Source of the DNA: Candidatus Delongbacteria bacterium
GTDB taxonomy: Bacteria; CAIWAD01
DNA length: 64,000 nucleotides
NCBI GenBank assembly: GCA_041675285.1
Contig: JBAYTZ010000003.1
Coordinates: 62,001-126,000 of the forward strand
Reading direction: 5' to 3'
Made by a program: the position numbers and the translations under genes
The notes under the pieces: generated by a model
What the model was told of the DNA's origin: nothing
The model's database searches: none
The model's input: only the letters and a program-made list of their open reading frames with translations
Part shown: one piece after another, positions 33,964 through 45,272 of the stretch
How the letters are laid out: each line of letters starts with the position of its first letter
Position numbering within the stretch: the first letter of the stretch is position 1

Positions 33964-35319
33964 ATGGAATTCCCCGCGGAACCCTTCCGGATCAAGGTGG
34001 TGGAGCGCATCAAGCGCACGACGCGCGAAGAGCGTGAGCGCAAGATTGCCGAGGCCGGCTACAACGTCTTCGCCATTCCGGCCGAGGACATCTTCATCGA
34101 CCTGCTGACCGACTCCGGCACCAGCGCCATGAGCGACAACCAGTGGGCCGGGATCATGCACGGCGACGAATCCTACGCCGGTGGCCGCAACTTCTTCCAC
34201 CTCCAGGACGTGGTGCGGAAGATCTTCGGCTACGAGCACTTCATCCCCACCCACCAGGGCCGCGTGGCGGAAAACCTGCTCTTCTCCACCCTGCTCAGCC
34301 CGGGCAAGGTGGTGCCCAACAACATCCACTTCGATACCACGCGCGCCAACGTGCAGGCCAACGGCGGCCTGGCGCTGGACTGCGCGGCCAAGGTGGCCTA
34401 CTGCCCGGACGAGGAGCATCCCTTCAAGGGCAACATGGACGTGGAGCTGCTCGAGAAGGCGATCCTCGAGCACGGCGTGGCCAACATCCCGGTGGTGATG
34501 CTCACCATCACCAACAACTCCGGCGGCGGCCAGCCCGTCAGCATGGAGAACGTGCGCCAGGTGAGCGCCCTGCTGCACAAGTACGGCATCCCGCTGTTCT
34601 TCGATGCCTGCCGCTTCGCCGAGAACTGCTGGTTCATCAAGCAGCGCGAGCCGGGCTACCAGGACAAGAGCGTGCTGGAGATCGCCCAGGAGCTGTTCAG
34701 CTACGGCGACGGCTGCACCATGAGCGCCAAGAAGGACGCGCTGGTGAACATCGGCGGCTTCCTCTGCACCAACGACGGCGAGCTGGCCCTGCGCATCAAG
34801 ACCAAGCTCATCCTCATCGAGGGCTTCCCGACCTACGGCGGCCTGGCCGGCCGCGACCTGGAGGCCATCGCCCGCGGGCTGGAGGAGGTGGTGGACGAGG
34901 ACTATCTAGCCTATCGCGTGGGCCAGGTCAAGGGCCTGGCCGACGAGCTGGAGGCCAACGGCATTCCCTTCATCAAACCGGCCGGCGGCCACGCCGTCTA
35001 CCTCAACGCCAAGAAGTTCCTGCCGCACATCCCGCCGGAGCAGTTCCCGGGCCAGTCCCTGGCGGTGGAACTCTACCGCGAGGGCGGCGTGCGCGCCTGC
35101 GAGATCGGCAGCCTGATGTTCGGCGCCACGGAGGCTCCGGAGATGGAGCTGGTGCGGCTGGCCATTCCGCGCCGCGTCTACACCAGCGCCCACATGCAGT
35201 TCGTGGCGGACGTGCTGTGTCGCATCGCCGAGCGGAAGGAGAGCCTGCGCGGCTACCGGATCGTCTGGCAACCGCCCGTGCTGCGCCACTTCATGGCCAA
35301 ACTGGAGCCCGTGGCCTGA
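33964..35319 (+). CDS. tnaA: Tryptophanase
   Basis: The protein has 451 residues, a PLP-dependent beta-eliminating lyase that converts tryptophan to indole, pyruvate and ammonia. It aligns with tryptophanase/tyrosine phenol-lyase throughout: LLTDSGTSAMSDNQWAGIM, FIPTHQGRVAENLL, FFDACRFAENCWFI, and GCTMSAKKDALVNIGG with PLP-binding Lys257. The discriminating site favours tryptophanase. Tyrosine phenol-lyase has Arg381 in MERG, whereas here residue 381 is Ile in ACEIGSLMFG, as in TnaA. No tnaB permease or TnaC-like leader was found; the 5' flank is the repeat cluster. Codon use is like the neighbouring core genes. Confidence 0.93.
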   Translation: MEFPAEPFRIKVVERIKRTTREERERKIAEAGYNVFAIPAEDIFIDLLTDSGTSAMSDNQWAGIMHGDESYAGGRNFFHLQDVVRKIFGYEHFIPTHQGRVAENLLFSTLLSPGKVVPNNIHFDTTRANVQANGGLALDCAAKVAYCPDEEHPFKGNMDVELLEKAILEHGVANIPVVMLTITNNSGGGQPVSMENVRQVSALLHKYGIPLFFDACRFAENCWFIKQREPGYQDKSVLEIAQELFSYGDGCTMSAKKDALVNIGGFLCTNDGELALRIKTKLILIEGFPTYGGLAGRDLEAIARGLEEVVDEDYLAYRVGQVKGLADELEANGIPFIKPAGGHAVYLNAKKFLPHIPPEQFPGQSLAVELYREGGVRACEIGSLMFGATEAPEMELVRLAIPRRVYTSAHMQFVADVLCRIAERKESLRGYRIVWQPPVLRHFMAKLEPVA

Positions 35320-36029
35320 GCGCCGCGATCCCAGCCGCGCGTCCCATCCGGGGCGTGCTCTTCGACATGGACGGCGTGCTGATCGACTCGCAGCCCAATC
35401 ACGTGCGCGCCTGGCAGACGGTGTTCGCCCGGCGCGGCGTGGAGCTGGATCCCTACCTGCCCCTGCAGCGCGAGGGCGAGAAGGCGCTGGACACCTGCGG
35501 CTGGATCTGCGCCCAGGTGGGGCTGGCGCTCAGCTTGGCGGAGCGCGCGGAGTTGGTGGCCGAGAAGCGGAGCTACTTCCGCTCGCTTGCCGGCACGCTG
35601 CCCTTTCCGGAGGTGGCGGACGTCCTGGCCGGGTTGGCGGAACGCGGCATTCCGGCGGCCCTGGTGACGGGCTCCACGGTGGTCAACGCCCGGGCGATGA
35701 TTCCCACGGAGATGTGGCGGATGTTCGCCGCGCACATCGCCGCGGAGGACGTGACACAAGGCAAGCCGCATCCCGAGGGCTACCGCAAGGGCTGCGCGGC
35801 GCTGGGGCTGGACCCGGTCGACTGCTTGGCCGTGGAGAACGCGCCCTTCGGCATCCAGGCCGCCCGGGCGGCGGGTTGCCGCGTGCTGGCCCTGACCACC
35901 ACCCTGCCGGCCGAGCTGCTGGCGGGCGCGGACGAGATCAGCGACCGGCATCTGCGCGTGCTGGAGCTCATCGATGAAGACCGGACAATACCACAGAGAC
36001 ACGGAGGCACGGCCGAAGGATCGGCGTGA
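35316..36029 (+). CDS. HAD-superfamily phosphatase (beta-phosphoglucomutase-like)
   Basis: The protein has about 237 residues. HAD motifs: I GVLFDMDGVLIDSQ (nucleophile and acid Asp), II LVTGST, III GKPHPEGYRKG, IV AVENAPFGIQAARAAG. The cap is alpha-helical (subclass I), as in beta-phosphoglucomutase and sugar-phosphate phosphatases. No ATG precedes motif I. A CTG overlapping the tnaA stop (CTGA), with GGAG 8 nt upstream, is the best start; a GTG at 35355 would cut into strand 1. The last ~15 residues (TIPQRHGGTAEGSA) are encoded by the left arm of a repeat, so the original C-terminus has been replaced or extended. Confidence 0.82.
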   Translation: MSAAIPAARPIRGVLFDMDGVLIDSQPNHVRAWQTVFARRGVELDPYLPLQREGEKALDTCGWICAQVGLALSLAERAELVAEKRSYFRSLAGTLPFPEVADVLAGLAERGIPAALVTGSTVVNARAMIPTEMWRMFAAHIAAEDVTQGKPHPEGYRKGCAALGLDPVDCLAVENAPFGIQAARAAGCRVLALTTTLPAELLAGADEISDRHLRVLELIDEDRTIPQRHGGTAEGSA

Positions 36030-36070
36030 AGGCGCACAGCGGGACTGTGCCTCTGTGCCTCTGTGTTGAA
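35989..36070. repeat. MITE-like inverted-repeat element 2
   Basis: Left arm 35989-36012 (ACCACAGAGACACGGAGGCA) and right arm 36045-36070 (CTGTGCCTCTGTGCCTCTGT) are inverted relatives of element 1. It forms a hairpin-like unit of 82 nt between the HAD gene and fbp. Confidence 0.7.
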
Positions 36071-36096
36071 TGGGACAAGGTTAGCAGGGAGCGGAC

Positions 36097-37125
36097 ATGA
36101 ACAGCATGGTGACCATCGACCGGCACATCCTCGAGGAAGAGAAGAGCGTGCCGGGCGCCACGGGCGCCTTTTCCGACCTGATCTACAGCATCGCCCTGGC
36201 GGGGAAGATCATCAACCGCGAAGTCAGCCGCGCCGGGTTGATCAACCTGCTGGGCAAGACCGGCGGAGTCAACGTGCAGGGCGAGACGGTCGCCAAGCTG
36301 GACGACTACGCCAACGACGTGCTGGTGAACACGCTCAGCCAGGGCGGGCGCGTCTGCGTCATCGGCTCCGAGGAGTGCGCCGAGGTGATCCATCCGCCCA
36401 ACGTGGGCAAGGACGCCAAGTACGTCGTGCACTTCGACCCGCTGGATGGCAGCTCCAACATCGACGCCAACGTCAGCATCGGCACCATCTTCTCCATCAG
36501 CGAACGTGTCACGCCGCTGAACACGACGCCCACCGAGGAGGACGTGCTGCAGCCCGGCACGCGGATGATCGGCGCGGGCTACATCGTCTACGGCAGCTCC
36601 ACCGTCATGGTCTACACGACCAAGAAGGGCACGGTGAACGGCTTCACGCTGGATCCCAGCGTGGGCGAATTCCTGCGCAGCCACCAGAACATCCGCACGC
36701 CGACCCGGGGCAAGATCCTCAGCTGCAACGTGGGCCACAGCCAGTACTGGGAGCCGGCCGTGGACCGCTTCATCCGCCAGGTCACCACGGAGGACAAGGA
36801 AGCGGGCCTGCCCTACACGCTGCGCTACATCGGCAGCCTGGTGGCCGACGTGCATCGCAACCTGCTTTACGGCGGGATCTTCCTCTATCCGCCCAACGTG
36901 CGCGGCAGCCTGCACCGCGGCAAGTTGCGCCTGCTCTACGAGGCCAACCCGCTGGCCATGGTGGTGGAGAACGCCGGCGGCCTGGCCTCCACGGGCGCGG
37001 GCCGCGTGCTGGATCTGCAGCCCACGGCCCTGCACCAGCGCACGCCGCTCTACATCGGCAGCCGCGACGACGTGCTGGAAATCGAGCGCCTTATCCGCGA
37101 ACAGGCGCCGGAGGAGCGGGGCTGA
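36097..37125 (+). CDS. fbp: Class I fructose-1,6-bisphosphatase
   Basis: The protein has 342 residues and hydrolyses fructose 1,6-bisphosphate to fructose 6-phosphate in gluconeogenesis. Signature motifs: VIGSEECAEV, metal-binding FDPLDGSSNIDANVSIGTIF (D114, D117), YGSSTVMVYTTKKG, RYIGSLVADVHRNLLYGGIFLYP and NPLAMVVENAGGLAS. AGGGAG lies 5 nt before the ATG. It sits next to PPDK, so the two gluconeogenic enzymes are neighbours, separated by a terminator-like hairpin. Its stop codon lies inside a 21-bp sequence that is duplicated downstream. Confidence 0.96.
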   Translation: MNSMVTIDRHILEEEKSVPGATGAFSDLIYSIALAGKIINREVSRAGLINLLGKTGGVNVQGETVAKLDDYANDVLVNTLSQGGRVCVIGSEECAEVIHPPNVGKDAKYVVHFDPLDGSSNIDANVSIGTIFSISERVTPLNTTPTEEDVLQPGTRMIGAGYIVYGSSTVMVYTTKKGTVNGFTLDPSVGEFLRSHQNIRTPTRGKILSCNVGHSQYWEPAVDRFIRQVTTEDKEAGLPYTLRYIGSLVADVHRNLLYGGIFLYPPNVRGSLHRGKLRLLYEANPLAMVVENAGGLASTGAGRVLDLQPTALHQRTPLYIGSRDDVLEIERLIREQAPEERG

Positions 37126-37176
37126 GCATGACCCTATGATTCCGGAGTCCGGCGGGCCGGAGGAGCGAGGCTGAGC
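37107..37176. repeat. 21-bp direct repeat spanning the fbp stop codon
   Basis: GCCGGAGGAGCGGGGCTGAG plus C at 37107-37127 recurs at 37156-37176 with one mismatch. The unit includes the fbp TGA. It looks like a small local duplication. Confidence 0.65.
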
Positions 37177-37228
37177 GGGATTGTGCTGTGCCGATGGACG
37201 GCACCGGCTGGTTTGGAATCGCCACTGC

Positions 37229-37259
37229 GCAGAAGCCCCCGACCCACGGGGGCTTCTGC
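37229..37259 (+). terminator. Hairpin terminator-like structure after fbp
   Basis: A 12-bp perfect stem GCAGAAGCCCCC/GGGGGCTTCTGC with loop GACCCAC. The T-tract is weak (TCTC). It lies in the 331-nt gap between fbp and the PPDK gene, which otherwise holds only the small repeat and the PPDK leader. Confidence 0.6.
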
Positions 37260-37456
37260 TCTCAGGACGGGCTCGCGGAGCTGGGTCTGTTAGACTGGCA
37301 TGAAGCTCAGGCGGTGCGCCGCGCGAGTCCGGACGCCGCCCCGAAGTCCTTGAGGCGCCTTGGGGCTGGCCGGTTTTTCCCTACATTTGCACAGCAAACG
37401 CGCAAGGGAAATCTCCCGGGTGCGCGAAAACGGTCAAGACACGAGGAGAACCGTTC

Positions 37457-40372
<2,916 letters not shown>

Positions 40373-40395
40373 GCGCCGAATCCAGCCATTTATGG

Positions 40396-40423
40396 GAACG
40401 GGTCGCCGCAAGGCGGCCCGTTC
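40396..40423 (+). terminator. Hairpin after PPDK gene
   Basis: A 12-bp stem GAACGGGTCGCC/GGCGGCCCGTTC (one T-G pair) is closed by a GCAA tetraloop, 24 nt after the stop. No T-tract follows, so it may protect the mRNA end rather than terminate. Confidence 0.55.
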
Positions 40424-40450
40424 TGCGTTGAACCACAAAGACATCGGAAG

Positions 40451-41005
40451 AGATTTAACCACAAAAACACAAGGATCACAAATAAGAGAATCAATAATGG
40501 CACAAGATGGAGACTTGGTCGTATAAGGTAGAAAAAAACTATAAAATTGATAGCAAGCTGACAACATGGGAAAGACATCTGACTATCTTATCAGATTTTT
40601 ATCTGTTTTGTATTCATGGTTAGTGTCTTATATTGTTTTGTAAGAATCAAACACGATTTTCTTAATACTGGATGATAAATGGCGGGCAAGTTCCAGAAGG
40701 GATATAACCACAAAAACACAAAGACCACAAATAGGAGAATCAATAAAAATACAAATTGAAACGCGATTTATAATCTCGCTTTAATTATGACAATTGAAAG
40801 TGAGTTGATGGCAGCAGACAAATATCCGACCATTGTACCAACTTACTATTTATTACATTTTCATGAATTAGAGTTTCATTATGTTTTGTAAGAATCAAAC
40901 AAGATTTTCTTGAAATTCAGTTAGAATGACAAATTAGAGATAGGGTGTGAGTTGAATAATTCGTAATAAAATCTGATTTGTGTCATTTGTGTTTTTGTGG
41001 TTAAA
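40451..41005. repeat. AT-rich non-coding island: tandem 248-bp repeat with inverted ends
   Basis: This segment is very AT-rich in an otherwise GC-rich window and has no gene. Two direct copies of a unit of about 248 bp are recognisable (about 40451-40699 and 40700-40947). Shared markers are AACCACAAAAACACAA at 40457 and 40706, and GTTTTGTAAGAATCAAACA at 40635 and 40883. The right end, 40977-41005, is the reverse complement of the AACCACAAAAACACAA start. The AACCAC-x-x-AG-type arms resemble the GC-rich elements at 30.4 and 36.0 kb. It borders the GxxExxY gene. Confidence 0.75.
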
Positions 41006-41052
41006 TTCTTCTTTATGATTTATGTGGATTGAGTTGTGGTTGCCTGGAGATG

Positions 41053-41469
41053 TCACCAGATGAGCTTGCGGATTTCGAACCTGGGGCCACCAAAATTGAT
41101 CAACAGCGCGTGCCGTCTTCGGGCCGCTCTAAGGTAACCGATGACTTGTCCGATGTGATCGTTGTTCAGGTTCCTAACCGCCTTCAGCTCGATCAGCAGC
41201 CCACCTTCAATCACCAGATCGGCAAAGTACTCGCCCAGGACAGTTCCATCCTCATCCAGTACCTGCAAGGGTACTTGGGCTTCCACCTGTAGCCCCAGCA
41301 TGGAGAGTCGGTGCTCCAGGCCATGTTGGTAGACCTTTTCCAGGTGCCCATGGCCCAGGTACCTGTGCAGGGCATAGGCAGCCTCGCGAACCCGATCGCA
41401 TAGGTGCTGGACCTCCAAATCCCGCGCGCGTGGGTTGTCCAGCAGATCAGATTGATTCGCCGTGTGCAT
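41053..41469 (-). CDS. GxxExxY-family protein
   Basis: The protein has 138 residues. It contains the family motif GHLEKVY (G-x-x-E-x-x-Y) in the context ALHRYLGHGHLEKVYQHGLEHRL. A PD-(D/E)xK-like core follows: FADLVIEGGLLIELKAV, then IGQVIGYLRA. The family is widespread, often multi-copy and of unknown function. No strong ribosome-binding site precedes the ATG. It stands at the edge of the AT-rich repeat island, facing it with its 3' end, which suggests the gene and repeat travel together. Confidence 0.85.
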   Translation of the reverse strand: MHTANQSDLLDNPRARDLEVQHLCDRVREAAYALHRYLGHGHLEKVYQHGLEHRLSMLGLQVEAQVPLQVLDEDGTVLGEYFADLVIEGGLLIELKAVRNLNNDHIGQVIGYLRAARRRHALLINFGGPRFEIRKLIW

Positions 41470-41562
41470 GGGGGAGCTTGGCGCAACAGCAGGGCTTCCA
41501 CAAGTACTTGTGGCGGTCGGTGGAGTGGATTTCCGCCCAGTGTACGGGAACCCCGACAGCTG

Positions 41563-42519
41563 TCAGTAGCGGGTCCCCACCGCCGCATCCATGGGGAAAG
41601 CCGCATCGATGCGGGCGAGGTCCTCCGCCGTCAGGGTCACTTCCAGCGCACCCAGGTTCTGCTCCAGGTAGCTGCGCCGCTTCGTCCCCGGAATGGCGAC
41701 GATGTCTTCGCCCTGGGCCAACACCCAAGCCAGCGCCAACTGGGAGGGCGTGATTTGCTTGTCCCGGGCGATCTCGCTGATGCGTTCCACCAGCTCCAGG
41801 TTCTTGCCGAAATTCTCGCCCTTGAAGCGCGGATTGGTCCGCCGCCAGTCATCCGCGGCCAGGTCTTCGAAGCGCTGGATCTGCCCGGTCAGGAAGCCGC
41901 GCCCCAGCGGACTGTAGGCGACAAAACTGATCCCCAGCTCGCGGGTCGTGGCCAGGATTCCGCGCTCGGGCTCGCGGCTCCAGAGCGAATACTCGGTTTG
42001 GAGCGCGCTGATGGGATGCACCGCGTGGGCCCGCCGCACCTGCTCCGGCTCGGCTTCCGACAGCCCCAGATAGCGGACTTTGCCCGCCTGCACCAGTTCG
42101 GCCATGGCGCCCACGGTCTCCTCGATGGGGACCTGCGGATCCACCCGGTGCTGATAGTACAGGTCGATGTGCTCCAGCCCCAGCCGCTGAAGCGACGCGT
42201 CACAGGCCGCGCGCACGTAGTCGGGCCGCCCGCTGATGCCCAGGAATCCGCCCTGCTCGCTGCGCATGACGCCGAACTTGGTGGCGATCACCGCCGCGTC
42301 CCGCCGCCCCGCCAGGGCCCGCCCCACCAACCGCTCATTGGTCCAGGGGCCGTACATGTCGGCGGTGTCGAAGAAGTTGACGCCCAGTTCCAGCGCCCGC
42401 TGCAGGGTAGCGATGGACTCGTCCTCCTGCCCGCCGCCGTAGAAGTCCGACATCCCCATGCAGCCCAAGCCGATGGCGGAAATCGTCAACTCGCTGTGAC
42501 CTAACGCGTGGTGTCTCAT
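41563..42519 (-). CDS. Aldo/keto reductase
   Basis: The protein has 318 residues from the ATG at 42519; an ATG at 42534 would add MRVAA. It is an NADPH-dependent (beta/alpha)8-barrel oxidoreductase. The catalytic tetrad is visible: Asp and Tyr in FFDTADMYGPWTNE, Lys in ATKFG, His in YYQHRVD. Start LGCMGMSDFYG and the C-terminal cofactor loop IPGTKRRSYLEQNLGA match the AKR11/13-type general stress reductases. The substrate is not predictable. It is a single gene, separated from the GxxExxY gene by about 90 nt. Confidence 0.92.
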   Translation of the reverse strand: MRHHALGHSELTISAIGLGCMGMSDFYGGGQEDESIATLQRALELGVNFFDTADMYGPWTNERLVGRALAGRRDAAVIATKFGVMRSEQGGFLGISGRPDYVRAACDASLQRLGLEHIDLYYQHRVDPQVPIEETVGAMAELVQAGKVRYLGLSEAEPEQVRRAHAVHPISALQTEYSLWSREPERGILATTRELGISFVAYSPLGRGFLTGQIQRFEDLAADDWRRTNPRFKGENFGKNLELVERISEIARDKQITPSQLALAWVLAQGEDIVAIPGTKRRSYLEQNLGALEVTLTAEDLARIDAAFPMDAAVGTRY

Positions 42520-42666
42520 GGCTGCAACTCGCATTGATTAGATCCCGGGCTCCCCACGAGCATCGAAAGGAGCTGTTCAACTGGCTGGTGGGTAAGATAG
42601 GAGGCAGTGTTGGCTGATGATGGGGTTTTCGGCCATGTGTACGGAATCTTGCCAGGTGAACGTCAA

Positions 42667-42699
42667 TGAAAACGCCCCGGACCTCGCGGCCCGGGGCGT
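42667..42699 (-). terminator. Terminator of the beta-helix protein gene
   Basis: On the minus strand, CGCCCCGGG/CCGGGGCG arms around a GC-rich loop are followed by UUUUC. It lies 38 nt past the stop at 42737. Confidence 0.75.
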
Positions 42700-42736
42700 G
42701 CAGATGCTGATGGGTGGTGACGGGTGTCGTCCCCGC

Positions 42737-45016
42737 TTAGAACTGGTCGTCGGCGCGCACCCGGTAGAAGCGCTTCTCGTTGCCCACCGGCTGGGGCAGC
42801 AGGAACAGCGGCTCACTGGTTGTGCCCAGCAGGGTGCCGGCGCTGGCCGGCGCCCAGGGCGTGGGGATCTCGTAGACGTGGTAGCGCACGCCGTTGCGCT
42901 CGGGCAGGTGCTGGCCGTTCACGGTGCCGGTGGTCACCGGTTGCCAGCCGAGGAGCAGGCCCTCCGCCGGTTGGGCAAGCGTGGCCAGCAGCTGCGGCGC
43001 GTCGGGCGGCACGTTGTCCAGGCTGGTGCCGGTCAGCACTTCGCTTTCGCTGAGCACGGCGCCGGCGTGCCAGAGGACTTTCAGCTGCGTGGGCCAGGGC
43101 TGGCCGTCCAGGCGGTCCGCCAGCGTCTCCACCACTTGGGCGTACTGGGCGTGGCGGGCGGCGGGCAGGCTGCCCAGCCAGCTCCAGGCGCTGCCGTCGC
43201 GCTCCCAGGTGAAGGCCGCGCCCGTCTCCATCGCCGCCTCGGCTTGACTGCGCGTGTGTACCACCGGCAGGGCGGCAGGGGCTCCGGCCGCGGCGCTGAA
43301 CAGCGTGTCCAGCCGCCAGAGGCTGTAGAACCAGTCGCCGTTAGCCTGGGCCAGATCCATGCTGGAGGCATTCCACACCAGTTGCAGGCGTCCGCCCTGA
43401 TCCTCGGGCACGTCCACGGCGGCGCTGGCCACGGGCGCGCTCTGGTCGTAGTAGTGGTAGCCGATGTCCGCCGGCGTCAGGTCCGGGTCGGCGGCGCTGA
43501 GCAGGCTGCCCGCGTCGATCACCGGCGAACCCGCCAGCGGCCGGTGCTGGGCGTCCAGCAGGGGATCCGCGTCCAGCAGGCCCGCGCCGAGCACCACCTG
43601 GGACAAGCCGTCCTGCGTGCAGCGAGCGGCGCCGCCGGGCAGCACGCCGTAGGTCAGCGCGACGAAGGAGCCGCTCTCGGCCTGCACCTCGGCGGGCGTC
43701 GCCGGGTTGTCCAGCACGCAATTCACCAGCTCCAGGCTGGAGGCCCCGCTCACGTGCAGCGCGGTGCCCGCGTTGTCCCGCAGGGTGAAATCCTCCAGCG
43801 TCATCGTGCAGGTCTGGGCCGACAGGGCTTGCAGGGGGCTTTCACTGATCAGCACTCGGCGCATGAGCGCGGGGCCGTCCCAACCCAGCGACCACAGCCG
43901 CAGGCCCAGGCCGTTGCCCACCAGTTCCAGATCCTCCATCGTGCCCGAATTCCCATAGAGGTAGAGTCCGGTCGCGCAGCCCTCCACCCGGATGTGGGAC
44001 AGGTCCAGCGGCGAGTAGCTGAGCGACAGGCCCACTGCCCCCGGGCAATCGCGGACCCGCAGGTGGTGGAGGCTGTGGCGCCCGCCGGTGGCGCCGCCGT
44101 AGATGGTCAGCCCGTTGACTCCGGTTCGGGTGTGTTCCACCACGCAGTGACTCAGCTCCACTTGGGCGTCGGATTCCGGCGCCGCATAAATGCCGGTCCA
44201 ATTCACGCCGGTGAAGCGGATGCTGTCGGCTTCGCTGCCGATGGCGCGGAAGTCGTCGTACACCTGCAGGCCGTAGCCCGCGGCGAAGTTCAGCGTCACG
44301 CCGGGCAGGATAGTGGTGCGCCGGCCGCTGACCTTCCAGTCCGCGTGGAGGAGTCCGTCGGGATCCACCAGCTGGGACGCGTTGGCCACCAGCGCGGGCA
44401 TGCGGCGTTTGGCGCCGCCCAGCTTGACCAGGGGCCGCCGGGAAAAGACAACCCCGACATTCGTGCCCAGCAGGTTGAATGAAGGCGTGCTGTTGTAGAT
44501 GCCGGTGCGCAGGCAGGGTTCGGTGGTGGCCACGGTGCTCCAGTAGCTGTCGTTGCCCTGCACGGACTTGTTCATCACCAGATCTACCAGCAGGTCCCGG
44601 CTGCTGTCGAAGCTGTGGTTGTTGGAGAAGCTGAAGAGCACCCAGCCCGGAGTGTTGGGGATGACGGCGACGGACTGGCGGCACAGGGTCAGGCCCCCGT
44701 TGACGAAGCGGGACAGATTCATGCTGTCCAGATCCGTCTGGGTGGCGTTCTTCAGCCGGATGAACAGTTGATCGACGGAGTACCCGACCGAGCTGTCCAG
44801 GTAAAGCGAGAGCGAGCTGATCGATTCGCCGGACTCCAGCCGCAGTTCCTCCTTGGGAATGATGAATTGGAAGCGTGAATCCGAGTAGTAGGTGTCGATG
44901 GGGTAGAAGGATGGCGCCGTCTCCCCGAAACCGATGCGCACATCCGCCCGGGCCGCCGGCCCACCCAGCAGCACGGTGCAAAGCAGCCACAATCCGCTGA
45001 TCCAATGCCTTGTCAT
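42737..45016 (-). CDS. Secreted right-handed beta-helix-like protein
   Basis: The protein has 759 residues: signal peptide MTRHWISGLWLLCTVLLGGPAARA, an N-terminal beta domain (about 25-190), then from about 200 a region of short repeating strands (SLHHLRVRDCPGAVGLSL, LDLSHIRVEGCATGLYL, LTLRDNAGTALHV) typical of parallel beta-helix folds. SPVIDAGSLLSAADPDLTPADIGYHYYD is the closing signature often seen in such proteins. A fibronectin-like C-terminal module ends RFYRVRADDQF, similar to the end of the selenoprotein at 46.1 kb (AFYQVRSQH). There is no PNPFNP tail. Function unknown: glycan lyase-like or surface structural. Confidence 0.78.
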   Translation of the reverse strand: MTRHWISGLWLLCTVLLGGPAARADVRIGFGETAPSFYPIDTYYSDSRFQFIIPKEELRLESGESISSLSLYLDSSVGYSVDQLFIRLKNATQTDLDSMNLSRFVNGGLTLCRQSVAVIPNTPGWVLFSFSNNHSFDSSRDLLVDLVMNKSVQGNDSYWSTVATTEPCLRTGIYNSTPSFNLLGTNVGVVFSRRPLVKLGGAKRRMPALVANASQLVDPDGLLHADWKVSGRRTTILPGVTLNFAAGYGLQVYDDFRAIGSEADSIRFTGVNWTGIYAAPESDAQVELSHCVVEHTRTGVNGLTIYGGATGGRHSLHHLRVRDCPGAVGLSLSYSPLDLSHIRVEGCATGLYLYGNSGTMEDLELVGNGLGLRLWSLGWDGPALMRRVLISESPLQALSAQTCTMTLEDFTLRDNAGTALHVSGASSLELVNCVLDNPATPAEVQAESGSFVALTYGVLPGGAARCTQDGLSQVVLGAGLLDADPLLDAQHRPLAGSPVIDAGSLLSAADPDLTPADIGYHYYDQSAPVASAAVDVPEDQGGRLQLVWNASSMDLAQANGDWFYSLWRLDTLFSAAAGAPAALPVVHTRSQAEAAMETGAAFTWERDGSAWSWLGSLPAARHAQYAQVVETLADRLDGQPWPTQLKVLWHAGAVLSESEVLTGTSLDNVPPDAPQLLATLAQPAEGLLLGWQPVTTGTVNGQHLPERNGVRYHVYEIPTPWAPASAGTLLGTTSEPLFLLPQPVGNEKRFYRVRADDQF

Positions 45017-45272
45017 GATGGTCCTTTTCGGTTATTGTGGTCCAGCTAGGCAAGCGGAGTGCCAACGGCGGGATGGCCCTGAATGAGGGGTAGCCTCTCC
45101 ATCTTGTGGTGGCGTGAAGCCTCCTTGCATTTAAATCAGTACGCGTGGCAGATCGACTTTGACAGTCATACGTTTAACATGGACAGGGGTGTACGATTTC
45201 GGGCATGGGCGCCGGGTCCGGCTGGGTCCGCCGCGCCACGTTTTGGTCCATTGTTGAAAGGAAAGGGGCATC

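Noticed and set aside
40451..41005. AT-rich island as a replication origin
   Set aside because: No DnaA-box cluster, dnaA, dnaN or gidA is nearby; the segment is explained by tandem and inverted repeats.
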